DNA of 64,000 nt, taken from Methanoperedens sp049303315 (lineage in GTDB: Archaea; Halobacteriota; Methanosarcinia; Methanosarcinales; Methanoperedenaceae). The stretch is taken from assembly GCA_049303315.1 (NCBI GenBank), contig JBAQMZ010000029.1, positions 1-64,000 on the forward strand, in the 5' to 3' direction. Within the stretch, counting starts at the first letter, position 1, and every line of letters starts with the position of its first letter. The position numbers and the translations under genes are program-made. Positions 23,982 through 31,945 of the stretch are shown in pieces. A model generated the notes under the pieces. That model had not been told where the DNA came from and did no database searches. It saw nothing but the letters and a program-made list of their open reading frames with translations.

Positions 23982-24419
23982 CTACATGTTCGGGTAAATA
24001 ATGATACTTTCGTTCCCGGAGACTCCTTTGCAGATTCCCGATGCTTCGCCCATAATATTTCTACCCGTAAAGAAAAGATGCGATTCGCAGGTGCAGTCGC
24101 TGCACCCAAAGCCGGGCAAGGCTTCAGAGTATTTACCGAGGAGCCTGGCAACAATGCATTCCAGGGCATCGTCAGTCTGTGAAAAAACCGCGCAAATTAC
24201 CTCCGAGTGCGGAAGTAGGTAATCAATATGCCATTTTCTGGTGGTGTTTTTGCCTCGCGCTACGTTGAAATGTCTCGTGATTCGTTTTTCCCCTCCGCTT
24301 CCCTGGGCTGAGCCGACGTAAGAATAGTATCCTCTCCTGAAATGAAGCCTTCCGAGTTTTCCTATGCGGATGTCCTTACTGTCTTTCATTCTGAGGATTA
24401 GAACGTAAATTCCTTTCAT
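23982..24419 (-). CDS. DUF123 / GIY-YIG-like nuclease-fold protein
   Basis: A 145-residue archaeal protein of the DUF123 group, recognised by the start GIYVLILRM, the beta strand YYSYVGSA followed by RITRHF, and KWHIDYLL. The fold is related to GIY-YIG endonucleases. Cys residues in GCSDCTCESHLF resemble a metal site near the C-terminus. Biological role unknown. It begins the argC operon on the minus strand. Confidence 0.83.
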   Translation of the reverse strand: MKGIYVLILRMKDSKDIRIGKLGRLHFRRGYYSYVGSAQGSGGEKRITRHFNVARGKNTTRKWHIDYLLPHSEVICAVFSQTDDALECIVARLLGKYSEALPGFGCSDCTCESHLFFTGRNIMGEASGICKGVSGNESIIIYPNM

Positions 24420-24450
24420 GATTCCATCCTGAACTCTGCGCGCTCTGCGC

Positions 24451-24484
24451 CTTTGCGGTGATTAAATGGTTGTTCACCGCAAAG
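24451..24484. repeat. 11-bp inverted repeat CTTTGCGGTGA / TCACCGCAAAG
   Basis: Perfect arms at 24451-24461 and 24474-24484 with a 12-base loop. The flanks continue the pattern (CTGCGC on the left, ACGCAAAG on the right). Together they resemble the dispersed 'CTTTGCGTCTTTGCGGTGA' element found in intergenic DNA of many prokaryotes. It lies between the DUF123 gene and tRNA-Leu, and could act as a terminator for neither or either. Role unknown. Confidence 0.5.
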
Positions 24485-24572
24485 ACGCAAAGATTTTTAG
24501 TTAGATTTTAACTTCAATTAATTGTATTGCAGCATCAAAGCTTTATGTGATAAAAATCATTTTGGCGCTGGT

Positions 24573-24657
24573 GCGGAGGTCGCCCAGCCCGGCCAAAGGC
24601 GACAGCTTTAGGGGCTGTTCTCGCAGGAGTTCATGGGTTCGAATCCCATCCTCCGCA
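24573..24657 (+). tRNA. tRNA-Leu (anticodon UAG)
   Basis: An 85-base class II tRNA. Acceptor strands GCGGAGG (24573-24579) and CCTCCGC (24650-24656) pair fully, with discriminator A at 24657. The anticodon stem ACAGC/GCTGT encloses loop TTTAGGG, giving anticodon UAG for CUA leucine codons. A long variable arm follows (TCTCGCAGGAGT), as expected for Leu, and the T arm is ATGGGTTCGAATCCCAT. The CCA end is not encoded. No intron is visible. Confidence 0.93.
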
Positions 24658-24697
24658 TACTCATTCCTTTAAATATCATGCAGTAAGATATTATTCT

Positions 24698-24973
24698 ATG
24701 TTCAAATCCAAACACCCGCGCGATATCTTCAACGAGATAAAGTGGAGGTTCGATCTTCGCAGGTGTAAAATATATTACATCCACAGGGGCGCGCCCGGGA
24801 ACGTGAAAATCGTGGAAGGCAGCGCCATCAGGAATATCGACAGGTCATTTTTGGTTCTTGAAGGAGTCATGGAGGACGTGTACATTCCCTACCACAGGAT
24901 ATTCAGGATCGAATATGACGGTGTGCCTGTTTATGAACGGAAAAAATCAGGTGAATCCCGCGATAATAAATAG
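24698..24973 (+). CDS. DUF504 / UPF0248 protein
   Basis: A 91-residue archaeal protein with the family's conserved IYYIHRGAPGNVKIVEGSAI and the ending IPYHRIFRIEYDGVPVY. These small proteins are found near RNA-processing or tRNA genes in archaea. No function is established. It follows tRNA-Leu by 40 bases on the same strand. Confidence 0.87.
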   Translation: MFKSKHPRDIFNEIKWRFDLRRCKIYYIHRGAPGNVKIVEGSAIRNIDRSFLVLEGVMEDVYIPYHRIFRIEYDGVPVYERKKSGESRDNK

Positions 24974-25035
24974 TAGACAAAAACCAAAACATTTAAAACG
25001 ATACAGAACCCTAATTAGCCATGGTGATTATCTAA

Positions 25036-25635
25036 ATGAACGAAAAAGATTCGAAGGTTCCTATTTATATTGCAATTCTGGTTGCAGTCCTGCTTATTGC
25101 AGCCGGCGGTTATTTTGTTCTTGGTGGTAAGACAAAATTCACTCCAATTACTACAACTTCCACTGCTACGCCAACACCTGAAAAAACAGCGGTATCGACA
25201 TCAAAAGAAACCCCGGCGCAGACTGGAGCACAGGGAACCCCTGTTGCAGCTCCCCCGCCAGTTACAACCGTCAAATGCGAATTGTGCCATAAAGAAGCAG
25301 AGAAACTCAATCCGCATGTCAACGGTGGCAAACTCTGTATAAATTGTCATGGAAGCCAGGTTCATAATATTCATATCGGGCCGGGCACGGTCGGCCTGCA
25401 GTGCGATACATGCCACGGGTTCCCGCCAAAAGTTCCCACAGTGCAGAAAGGAGAAGGACCGGGAAGTTACAGCATTTGTGAACAATGCCATGCTGCGCCG
25501 CCAGATTCACTTAAACCCAGTAATGGCAACCTGATAGTAGTTCATTTATCAAGAGCCAAGTATTGTACGAACTGCCATGGCACCGATGTCGGAGTTATCC
25601 ATATGGCAGCAATTACCAATGCGACCAAAAAATAA
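25036..25635 (+). CDS. Membrane-anchored pentaheme c-type cytochrome
   Basis: A 199-residue protein with one N-terminal transmembrane anchor or uncleaved signal (about 7-30), a Thr/Pro/Ala-rich linker (about 37-75) and a C-terminal domain with five CXXCH motifs: CELCH, CINCH, CDTCH, CEQCH and CTNCH. Additional His residues (HVNGG, HNIH, VVHLS, VIHMA) can serve as distal ligands. The domain would face the outside. It stands alone and not beside the Rieske cluster, so its partner is unknown; extracellular electron transfer is plausible in this lineage. Confidence 0.86.
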   Translation: MNEKDSKVPIYIAILVAVLLIAAGGYFVLGGKTKFTPITTTSTATPTPEKTAVSTSKETPAQTGAQGTPVAAPPPVTTVKCELCHKEAEKLNPHVNGGKLCINCHGSQVHNIHIGPGTVGLQCDTCHGFPPKVPTVQKGEGPGSYSICEQCHAAPPDSLKPSNGNLIVVHLSRAKYCTNCHGTDVGVIHMAAITNATKK

Positions 25636-25685
25636 GTAAAAGGGCGCCAAACCCCTTTTATTTATTACTATAGTTCCAGGAAGGT

Positions 25686-25928
25686 ATGGCTTTAGAACCG
25701 AGCGAGAGATTGTTTGCAGGAGTGGTTTTAATAGTAATCGGACTCGTGGGTCTGGTTTACAGGCTGACCGGTTATGGCATGATAATCGGGGATATAAGGA
25801 CAGGCTCAATGTTTTACAGCGGCGGGTATTCCCTCCTGTCCCTGGTTATCAGCGCTGTTTTTGTAATCGTGGTATTGCTGGGGGTATATATCGTATATGA
25901 CACGATTAGAAAAGACGCAAGACCCTGA
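25686..25928 (+). CDS. Small two-helix membrane protein
   Basis: An 80-residue protein with two transmembrane helices (about 9-27 and 48-72) and a short positively charged tail. It has AGGAAGG just before the ATG. I recognise no family. It lies 50 bases after the pentaheme cytochrome and 6 bases before the DNA ligase gene, so it may be co-transcribed with either. Confidence 0.6.
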   Translation: MALEPSERLFAGVVLIVIGLVGLVYRLTGYGMIIGDIRTGSMFYSGGYSLLSLVISAVFVIVVLLGVYIVYDTIRKDARP

Positions 25929-25934
25929 ATTAAT

Positions 25935-27599
25935 ATGACTTCATTTCTGGAGTTTGCAAAAATTTGCAGCAGGATTGAAGAAATTTCAAGTTCTCTTGAA
26001 ATGACATCTATAGTTGCAGGTTTTTTTAAGGAAGTGAGCGACGAGGAGCTTCCCATTGTTACCCGTTTTATTATGGGGCATATCTTCCCGGTCTGGAGCA
26101 AGGAAGAACTTGGCATCGGGCCAAACCTTTTATATTCAGCCATAGCCAAAACTTCATCGCTGCCTGTTAAACGCATAGAAGAATTTGTGAGGGATACAGG
26201 CGATATAGGGCTGGCAGCGGAAAAAGCAATAACTTCCGGAAAAGCCCACTTGAATTTATTTTCTGAAGGTGAACTTTCTATTAAAGAAGTGTACCTTCGC
26301 TTCCGGAAGATTGCAGGGCTTACGGGGAAAGGTTCGCAGGATGCAAAAATAAAGAATTTGCAGTATCTTTTCAGTTCAGCCAAACCATTGGAAATTGTTT
26401 ATCTTGTGCGTTTATCGATTGAAGAATTACGAATAGGGGTGGGAGAAGGAATCGTGCGGGATGCGATCGCCGAAGCATTTGATGTACCTTCGGAACTGGT
26501 CGAGCGGGGGTATATGCTTACAAATGATTTCGGGCATGTTGCTTATACTGCAAAAAAAGAAGGCGAACAGGGGCTTTCCAGGCTCGGGGTTTTATTGAAC
26601 AGGCCATTAAAAATGATGCTGGCGCAGATAGCTGGGGGAATTAAGGAAGCTGTAGAGGAAATGGGTACTGTGGCTGTTGAATGGAAATTTGACGGGGCGC
26701 GCGTCCAGATACATAAGGACGGCGGCAATATAACGATTTATTCACGTAAACTTGAGGACGTGACATCTTCCTTGCCTGATATTGCAAAAGCCGTAAGAAC
26801 CAATGTTTCTGCGGACAGCGTGATTCTTGATGGCGAAGCCGTCGCTATTGGCAAAGATAAGAGACCGATGGCATTCCAGGAGATATTGCGGCGCTTCAGG
26901 CGAAAATACGATATATCCGCTACCGCCATTGAAATTCCGCTATACCTTAACCTTTTTGATATACTTTATTTAAATGGAGATACGCTTATCGATGCTCCGC
27001 TTTCGGAGAGACGAAAAAAACTTGAGGAAATATGCGACAAGAGCATCGTCGCAAAACAGGCCGTAACCAGTGATACGGCGCTTATTGAAGCGATTTATAA
27101 AGAGGCGCTTGCTGCCGGGCATGAAGGAGTCATGTTGAAAAACCCGGATTCATTTTATACACCCGGCAAAAGGGGAAAGAACTGGCTCAAATTGAAGCCG
27201 ATTATGGAAACACTCGACCTTGTGGTAATCGGAGGAGAATGGGGGGAGGGGAGAAGAGCCAACCTGATTGGTTCCTACTTACTGGCATGCCGCGACCCTG
27301 ATACTGACAGGTTCCTTTCCATAGGTCGTGTTGCAACCGGAATCACGGATGAACAACTGGCTGAGCTGACGAATTTATTCAAAAACCTTGTCGTTTCAGA
27401 AAGCGGCATTCATGTCGAACTGGAACCTAAAATAGTATTTGAGGTGGCTTTTGAGGAAATCCAGAAAAGCCCGAATTATGATTCAGGATATGCTCTTCGT
27501 TTCCCGAGACTCGTCAATATGAGAAGCGATAAATCGGTTGAGGATGCCGATTCCATAGATCGGATTGAACAGCTTTATGCGGTCCAGAAAGGAAAATGA
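25935..27599 (+). CDS. lig: ATP-dependent DNA ligase
   Basis: A 554-residue archaeal/eukaryal-type ligase. Domains: N-terminal DNA-binding domain (1-215), nucleotidyltransferase domain with the adenylation lysine K251 in motif I KFDGARVQIH, motif III LDGEAV, motif IV EGVMLKNPDS and motif V NWLKLKP, then a C-terminal OB domain. It joins Okazaki fragments. Length is normal for euryarchaeal LigI homologues. Confidence 0.95.
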   Translation: MTSFLEFAKICSRIEEISSSLEMTSIVAGFFKEVSDEELPIVTRFIMGHIFPVWSKEELGIGPNLLYSAIAKTSSLPVKRIEEFVRDTGDIGLAAEKAITSGKAHLNLFSEGELSIKEVYLRFRKIAGLTGKGSQDAKIKNLQYLFSSAKPLEIVYLVRLSIEELRIGVGEGIVRDAIAEAFDVPSELVERGYMLTNDFGHVAYTAKKEGEQGLSRLGVLLNRPLKMMLAQIAGGIKEAVEEMGTVAVEWKFDGARVQIHKDGGNITIYSRKLEDVTSSLPDIAKAVRTNVSADSVILDGEAVAIGKDKRPMAFQEILRRFRRKYDISATAIEIPLYLNLFDILYLNGDTLIDAPLSERRKKLEEICDKSIVAKQAVTSDTALIEAIYKEALAAGHEGVMLKNPDSFYTPGKRGKNWLKLKPIMETLDLVVIGGEWGEGRRANLIGSYLLACRDPDTDRFLSIGRVATGITDEQLAELTNLFKNLVVSESGIHVELEPKIVFEVAFEEIQKSPNYDSGYALRFPRLVNMRSDKSVEDADSIDRIEQLYAVQKGK

Positions 27600-27666
27600 G
27601 CCCCACCGAAAACTATATACACTTTATTCGCCAATGTACGTATGTTCGTCTAAAAACGAACAAGAT

Positions 27667-27717
27667 AGGCGGGTTATTTTTTTAAACGATACTAACCCCC
27701 ACTCCTCAAACCCGCCT
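27667..27717. terminator. Inverted repeat between convergent genes
   Basis: AGGCGGGTT (27667-27675) followed by a T-run is mirrored by AACCCGCCT (27709-27717); the match extends imperfectly by three more bases. It lies between the convergent DNA ligase and HTH regulator genes, so a bidirectional terminator is the simplest reading. Archaeal termination depends mainly on T-runs, and one is present (TTTTTTT at about 27677-27683). Confidence 0.4.
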
Positions 27718-27728
27718 GTCTTACCTTC

Positions 27729-28070
27729 CTATCCTTCCTTTTCAAGACAATAAACCCATTCCGAGAGGGGGATACATTGTTCAGGTGCACATTCAAGAGC
27801 GCATCCTGTGCATGGGGAGAACATATCCCCGATCAACAATAACTTGAAATTCCTGGTTTTTTCTGTTTTTTTCTTGAGGTACTTAATAAGGTATGTTTTC
27901 ACACCTTTTTTTGATTCCTTTTCCCGGCTTATTTTGCCTTCCTTTTCAAGTTTGGCAAGAATACGGGAACATTTGCTGCTGTCTATTTTTGCCTTCTTCC
28001 AGAGTTCGTTCTGTAAAATGCCATTTTTACTGGATTTGATCAATTTCAGGACTTTTTCTTCTATTTCCAT
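27729..28070 (-). CDS. Winged-helix regulator with C-terminal cysteine cluster
   Basis: A 113-residue protein. The first 70 residues form a MarR-like winged helix (GILQNELWKKAKIDSSKCSRILAKLEKEGKI, split here as ILQNELWKKAKI and CSRILAKLEKEGKI). The last 30 carry PCTGCALECAPEQCIPL, with four Cys spaced C-x2-C-x3-C-x4-C, plus one more Cys near the end (WVYCL). This could ligate an iron-sulfur cluster or zinc and make the regulator redox-responsive. It is the last gene of a minus-strand run after the Sm-like and flavoprotein genes, which fits redox sensing. No exact family is claimed. Confidence 0.75.
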   Translation of the reverse strand: MEIEEKVLKLIKSSKNGILQNELWKKAKIDSSKCSRILAKLEKEGKISREKESKKGVKTYLIKYLKKKTEKTRNFKLLLIGDMFSPCTGCALECAPEQCIPLSEWVYCLEKEG

Positions 28071-28071
28071 T

Positions 28072-28365
28072 CTACTCCCCTACTGGACTTAGCATTATTA
28101 TATTATTGCCTCTTAAAATTACCGAACCCAGGGAACGCGATTTAACTCCATCCACAATCTCATATGTATCTATAAGATGCAGATTCAAATACTCATCAGC
28201 GCTTTCAAGCTTGCCCTGAAGTGTATGTTTATCGCCTTTCATCTCAACCTGTACAATTGAACCTGTCAATGTCTGGACTTTTTTTGTTGGGAACAAGATT
28301 TTTCTCCTTCTTATTATTTCCTCTTCATTTATTTCCTTTAGTACTTCAATTTTTGCATTTTTCAA
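28072..28365 (-). CDS. Sm-like (LSm) domain protein
   Basis: A 97-residue protein. The C-terminal 60 residues match the Sm fold: Sm1 motif with GKLESADEYLNLHL and Sm2 with GSVILRGNNIIMLSP. The N-terminal 35 residues (EEEIIRRRKILFPTKK) are an unusual charged extension. LSm proteins bind U-rich RNA and form rings. The gene overlaps the end of the flavoprotein gene by about 20 bases and is followed at 1 base by the HTH gene. Confidence 0.8.
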   Translation of the reverse strand: MKNAKIEVLKEINEEEIIRRRKILFPTKKVQTLTGSIVQVEMKGDKHTLQGKLESADEYLNLHLIDTYEIVDGVKSRSLGSVILRGNNIIMLSPVGE

Positions 28366-29062
28366 GTTTTTCTATCATGCTAGAGACTTTTTGAGGATGA
28401 TTTATTACCGTGATTCCCATAAGTTCTTTCAAAATCGTGACATTTCTTGAGTCCACGTCCCGCACTTTGAGTTTTGCTAAGCCGCCTCTTATCGCACCGT
28501 AGCTGCAAAGCGTAACGCACAGACCGCACCCGTCGCATTTTAAGAGGTCAATCTGGTCTGTAATCGCGTTGTCCGGGCATTCCTGCGCCGGGGGGCAGAG
28601 TTCGCATCTCATGCATATCTCCCTGTCTATGAAAAACGGCATCCTTGATTCTATTTTTCCTGCAATATCCACCGGCACGATGAAAACAGGAACGCCGCCT
28701 TTAACTGCCTGCGCCACTGCATTTGTCACAAGGGTATCTGCTATCCCGTATGCAAGTTTTGCGGTCGTGTTTGATGTTGCGGGTGTGACTATCAGGGCGT
28801 CATATTTTTGCAGGAGAAACCTGCCGGTTTTGGGGAAGCTGTCTCCCTGCTTGCGTTCATAATAACACTCTTCAAGGTAGCCGCCGCAAGAAATGTTTGA
28901 AAGCTCTTCTGCCAGTCCGTACATTCTTATCACTTCTTCGGCGGCGCGCGATATGAATGTGGTGACTTTTAGCTCCGGTTTATTGTGTTTAAGCTCTTTA
29001 AAAACCTCAAAACTCTCACGAAGGAAATGCCCGGCGCCGGTGATGCCCCATGCGAGATACAT
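28346..29062 (-). CDS. Flavoprotein with two [4Fe-4S] sites (AfpA/DmrB-like)
   Basis: A 238-residue archaeal protein. It has an N-terminal flavoprotein fold (AWGITGAGHFLRESFEVF, and FMN-binding TPATSNTTAKLAYGIADTL near residue 95) followed by ferredoxin-like motifs CMRCELCPPAQECP and CDGCGLCVTLC. Related proteins include archaeoflavoprotein AfpA, an electron acceptor of ferredoxin, and dihydromethanopterin reductase DmrB. I cannot separate these by eye. It would link ferredoxin to flavin chemistry in the cytoplasm. It is the first gene of a minus-strand trio. Confidence 0.82.
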   Translation of the reverse strand: MYLAWGITGAGHFLRESFEVFKELKHNKPELKVTTFISRAAEEVIRMYGLAEELSNISCGGYLEECYYERKQGDSFPKTGRFLLQKYDALIVTPATSNTTAKLAYGIADTLVTNAVAQAVKGGVPVFIVPVDIAGKIESRMPFFIDREICMRCELCPPAQECPDNAITDQIDLLKCDGCGLCVTLCSYGAIRGGLAKLKVRDVDSRNVTILKELMGITVINHPQKVSSMIEKLEKCKN

Positions 29063-29187
29063 ATCTGGATTTCAGCGTCCAACGCAGATATAGCTTGTTA
29101 TTTCTAAAGATTTTTCAGGGATTTAATGTATAAATGCCATCTTTTGGAAAAATAGTGAAAATATTAATGAAATCATACCAAATAGGT

Positions 29188-29264
29188 TTAAATGCTTCAC
29201 ACTACTTTTAAGCATGAGGAACCACATACAATCCTATCCGTACAATTCCTTTTTTTGGTTCCTC
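29188..29264 (+). ncRNA. Candidate small RNA or structured element
   Basis: A TATA-like GGTTTAAATGC near 29185 is followed about 25 bases later by a perfect 9-bp inverted repeat, GAGGAACCA (29216-29224) and TGGTTCCTC (29256-29264), with a T-run inside. No convincing protein is encoded in 29063-29357. The combination could be a short transcript with a stem, or an inverted repeat left by an insertion. Speculative. Confidence 0.25.
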
Positions 29265-29357
29265 CTAGTAATCAATCGGATTTTATTTTTCCACACTCAA
29301 ATATGAATAACTTTCCCCAGCGCTGCCTCTGCTGTCAGGAAGTTGTCTCTAATTCTG

Positions 29358-31796
29358 TCATTTTCGCAGCGCTCCCCGGCTGAATATTTTTTTCATCTCC
29401 AGTAAACCTATAATGAATACCATCACCAGGGCAACAAGCATTAGCTGAATAAAGTTAATTGCAGCGAGATTAAACCTGTCATTCAAAAACGGGACATAAA
29501 TCCCAAGGACAAGAAATGTGACTGCTGCTACTGCCCAGAGGTTAATAACCTTATTGGCAAATATTCCAAGGGAGAAAATGGACTCCTTATCAGAGCGGGA
29601 AATATAAGCAAGAAAGATATGACCAAAAATCCATGCCGAAAAAGCAAAGGTTTGCGTCTCTCTAAGATTTAAATTCTGGCTCCGGGCATAAAAGTACACA
29701 AAAATAACCCCGGTGAACAGAAATGCTCCTTTAGTTAAAAGGTCTCTGATTACCCGGTTATTGATTATGCTTTCCTTCGGGTTGCGGGGCGGCCTGGAAT
29801 AAATATTTTTTTCTTTTGCCTCGGCGACAAAACCCGCAGATGCGGCTAAATCCATGAATAATTCCAGGAGGATTATCTGGATGGGGGCAAAAGGCATGGG
29901 CATATCTAAAAGAACGGGCAGCAGGAAAATCAATACTAAAGCAACCTTCACCGAGAGATAATATTTAATTCCTTTTTGCAGGTTGTCAAAAAACTTCCTT
30001 CCTTCAAAAATCCCCCGGGCAATAGTGATATAATTATCATCTGCCACAACCACTTCGGCAGCTTCCCTGGCGACATCTGTTCCCCTGATTCCCATTGCTA
30101 TGCCGATATCAGCGCCTTTCAGTGCCAGCGCATCGTTGATTCCGTCACCGGTCACAGCCACTACTTCCCCGTTCTTTTGTAATGCTTTGACAATCCGGTA
30201 TTTATGTTCAGGGGTTGCCCTGGCAAAAACGGAAGACTCTTTTACGGTATTTTGTAATTCTTCATCCGTTAAACTATCCAGCTCCAGGCCGGTTAATACT
30301 TTATAATGGGTTGAAATACCGACCTCCCTGGCAATAAAAATGGCTGTTGAAGGATGGTCCCCTGTAATCATAATTGTCCTGATGCCAGCCTTCATTGCCA
30401 AAGCGATGGTTTCTTTGACTCCCTCCCTCGGCGGGTCTTCAAAGCTTAAGAGTCCCGCAAAATTCATTTCCTTTTCGATTTCAGTAAAATCAAGGCTCTT
30501 TTCCCCGGGTGTTAATTTTTTATAAGCGATGGCGATTACACGTCTCCCTTTTTCAGTTTCATTCCCTAATGCAGCTTTTATATCATCGCTTATGTGAGAG
30601 CAATTTCCAAAAATCTCCTCAGGCGCACCGCTTGAGAGCAATTCATAACCCGGCCCGTTTTCTCTTATGACTGCTTTTGTTTTCCTGCCGTTGCCAAGAT
30701 TTCTCTGGCGAACCACTTTTAGCAGCGTCGCATCCATCTTCAATTCGCCGGCTTTATTTTTAATCTCCCGCTCTAAAGGAGACAAAGAATATTCAGTAAT
30801 TGAACCAAGAGCTTTTTCAAGAATTTCTTTTTCTTTATCGGCAGGATAAAATGCAATAATTTTCATTTTATTTTCTGTGATGGTCCCGGTTTTGTCAGTA
30901 ACAATTACAGTGGCATTGCCCAAAGTTTCGGCAGCTTTGATTCTCTTGACTAAAAAATTATTCTTTGATAAGGTATAAGCTCCCAGCCCTAAAACCATCG
31001 TAATAATAATCGGCAGCTCTTCAGGAATAGTGGCAAAAGAAAGAGAAAGACCCGTTAAAATCATAGTCTTTAAATCCTGCCCTCTCAGGATTCCTATAAG
31101 AGGAATAATAATTGAAAAGAACAAAGCCACGAAAACCAGTTTACCCGCCAGGGATTTCATCGCAAGTTGCAGCGCGGTTTTTGGAGGTTTGATTATTTTG
31201 GAAGCTGCGGCAATTTTGCCAAGCTTTGTATTCTTGCCTGTTGCAAGAACAACAGCCGCCCCTTCGCCGGAGAGCACTATTGTGCCTGCGTAAATTTCAT
31301 CACCGATATCTTTGTCTTGAGGAAACGATTCACCGGTCAGGGCGGATTCATCAAATTGCAAGCCTGTTGATTTTTTAATTTTAGCATCGGCTGCAACTTT
31401 AGTTCCTGAGGTTAAAATTAATAGATCGCCAGGGACGACATTCCCGGTGTCAATTTCGGTGACCTTTCCATCCCTTAACACTTTTGTTCCTGGCGCAGCT
31501 ATCTTTTCTAAAGAAGCTATTGCTTTTTTGGCGCGGAATTCGTTATAAACCTCGGCAAAAACCAATAAAACAATTACTATAAAAATCGTGATAGCATCTT
31601 CAAGTTTCCCCCAGATGCTGTAGAAAAAGCCAACAACCAATAAAAGAAGAATCATAGGTTCTGTAACTTCGTGTCTTGCAATACCAAAGAAACTGATTTC
31701 AGTTGGTTTGAAAATCTGGTTTGGACCTGATTCTAAAAGTTTTTCCCGGGCTTCGATGGAACTGAGTCCATTATCATTTTTCAAATCCATTCCCAT
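29358..31796 (-). CDS. P-type cation-transporting ATPase (P2, calcium-type)
   Basis: An 812-residue P-type ATPase. The phosphorylation site is DKTGTITENK, the actuator loop TGES is in ALTGESFPQD, the hinge has GDGINDALALKGADIGIAMG, and the M4 motif is PEELP. Ten hydrophobic segments are present, four in the C-terminal part. The layout (N-terminal cation-ATPase domain, PEELP, no metal-binding CXXC) fits P2 calcium/manganese pumps rather than heavy-metal pumps. Ion specificity cannot be read directly. It is monocistronic. Confidence 0.9.
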   Translation of the reverse strand: MGMDLKNDNGLSSIEAREKLLESGPNQIFKPTEISFFGIARHEVTEPMILLLLVVGFFYSIWGKLEDAITIFIVIVLLVFAEVYNEFRAKKAIASLEKIAAPGTKVLRDGKVTEIDTGNVVPGDLLILTSGTKVAADAKIKKSTGLQFDESALTGESFPQDKDIGDEIYAGTIVLSGEGAAVVLATGKNTKLGKIAAASKIIKPPKTALQLAMKSLAGKLVFVALFFSIIIPLIGILRGQDLKTMILTGLSLSFATIPEELPIIITMVLGLGAYTLSKNNFLVKRIKAAETLGNATVIVTDKTGTITENKMKIIAFYPADKEKEILEKALGSITEYSLSPLEREIKNKAGELKMDATLLKVVRQRNLGNGRKTKAVIRENGPGYELLSSGAPEEIFGNCSHISDDIKAALGNETEKGRRVIAIAYKKLTPGEKSLDFTEIEKEMNFAGLLSFEDPPREGVKETIALAMKAGIRTIMITGDHPSTAIFIAREVGISTHYKVLTGLELDSLTDEELQNTVKESSVFARATPEHKYRIVKALQKNGEVVAVTGDGINDALALKGADIGIAMGIRGTDVAREAAEVVVADDNYITIARGIFEGRKFFDNLQKGIKYYLSVKVALVLIFLLPVLLDMPMPFAPIQIILLELFMDLAASAGFVAEAKEKNIYSRPPRNPKESIINNRVIRDLLTKGAFLFTGVIFVYFYARSQNLNLRETQTFAFSAWIFGHIFLAYISRSDKESIFSLGIFANKVINLWAVAAVTFLVLGIYVPFLNDRFNLAAINFIQLMLVALVMVFIIGLLEMKKIFSRGALRK

Positions 31797-31945
31797 AAAC
31801 CTCCTTTACAAGTTCTCTAATTTTTCAGTTTGGACTTTTCTTATATCTCCAACACAACTTGCTTGATTAAATAATATTTTATTACTTTCCGAATTAATAG
31901 TTTCTTTTATGCTTTTCAGGTATCCATTTTATTTCCACAAGAGTT

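Noticed and set aside
23975..24169. 65-residue N-terminal extension of ArgC
   Set aside because: It is the out-of-frame reading of the DUF123 gene; the Rossmann start IGIIGGSGYTGG begins at 23974.
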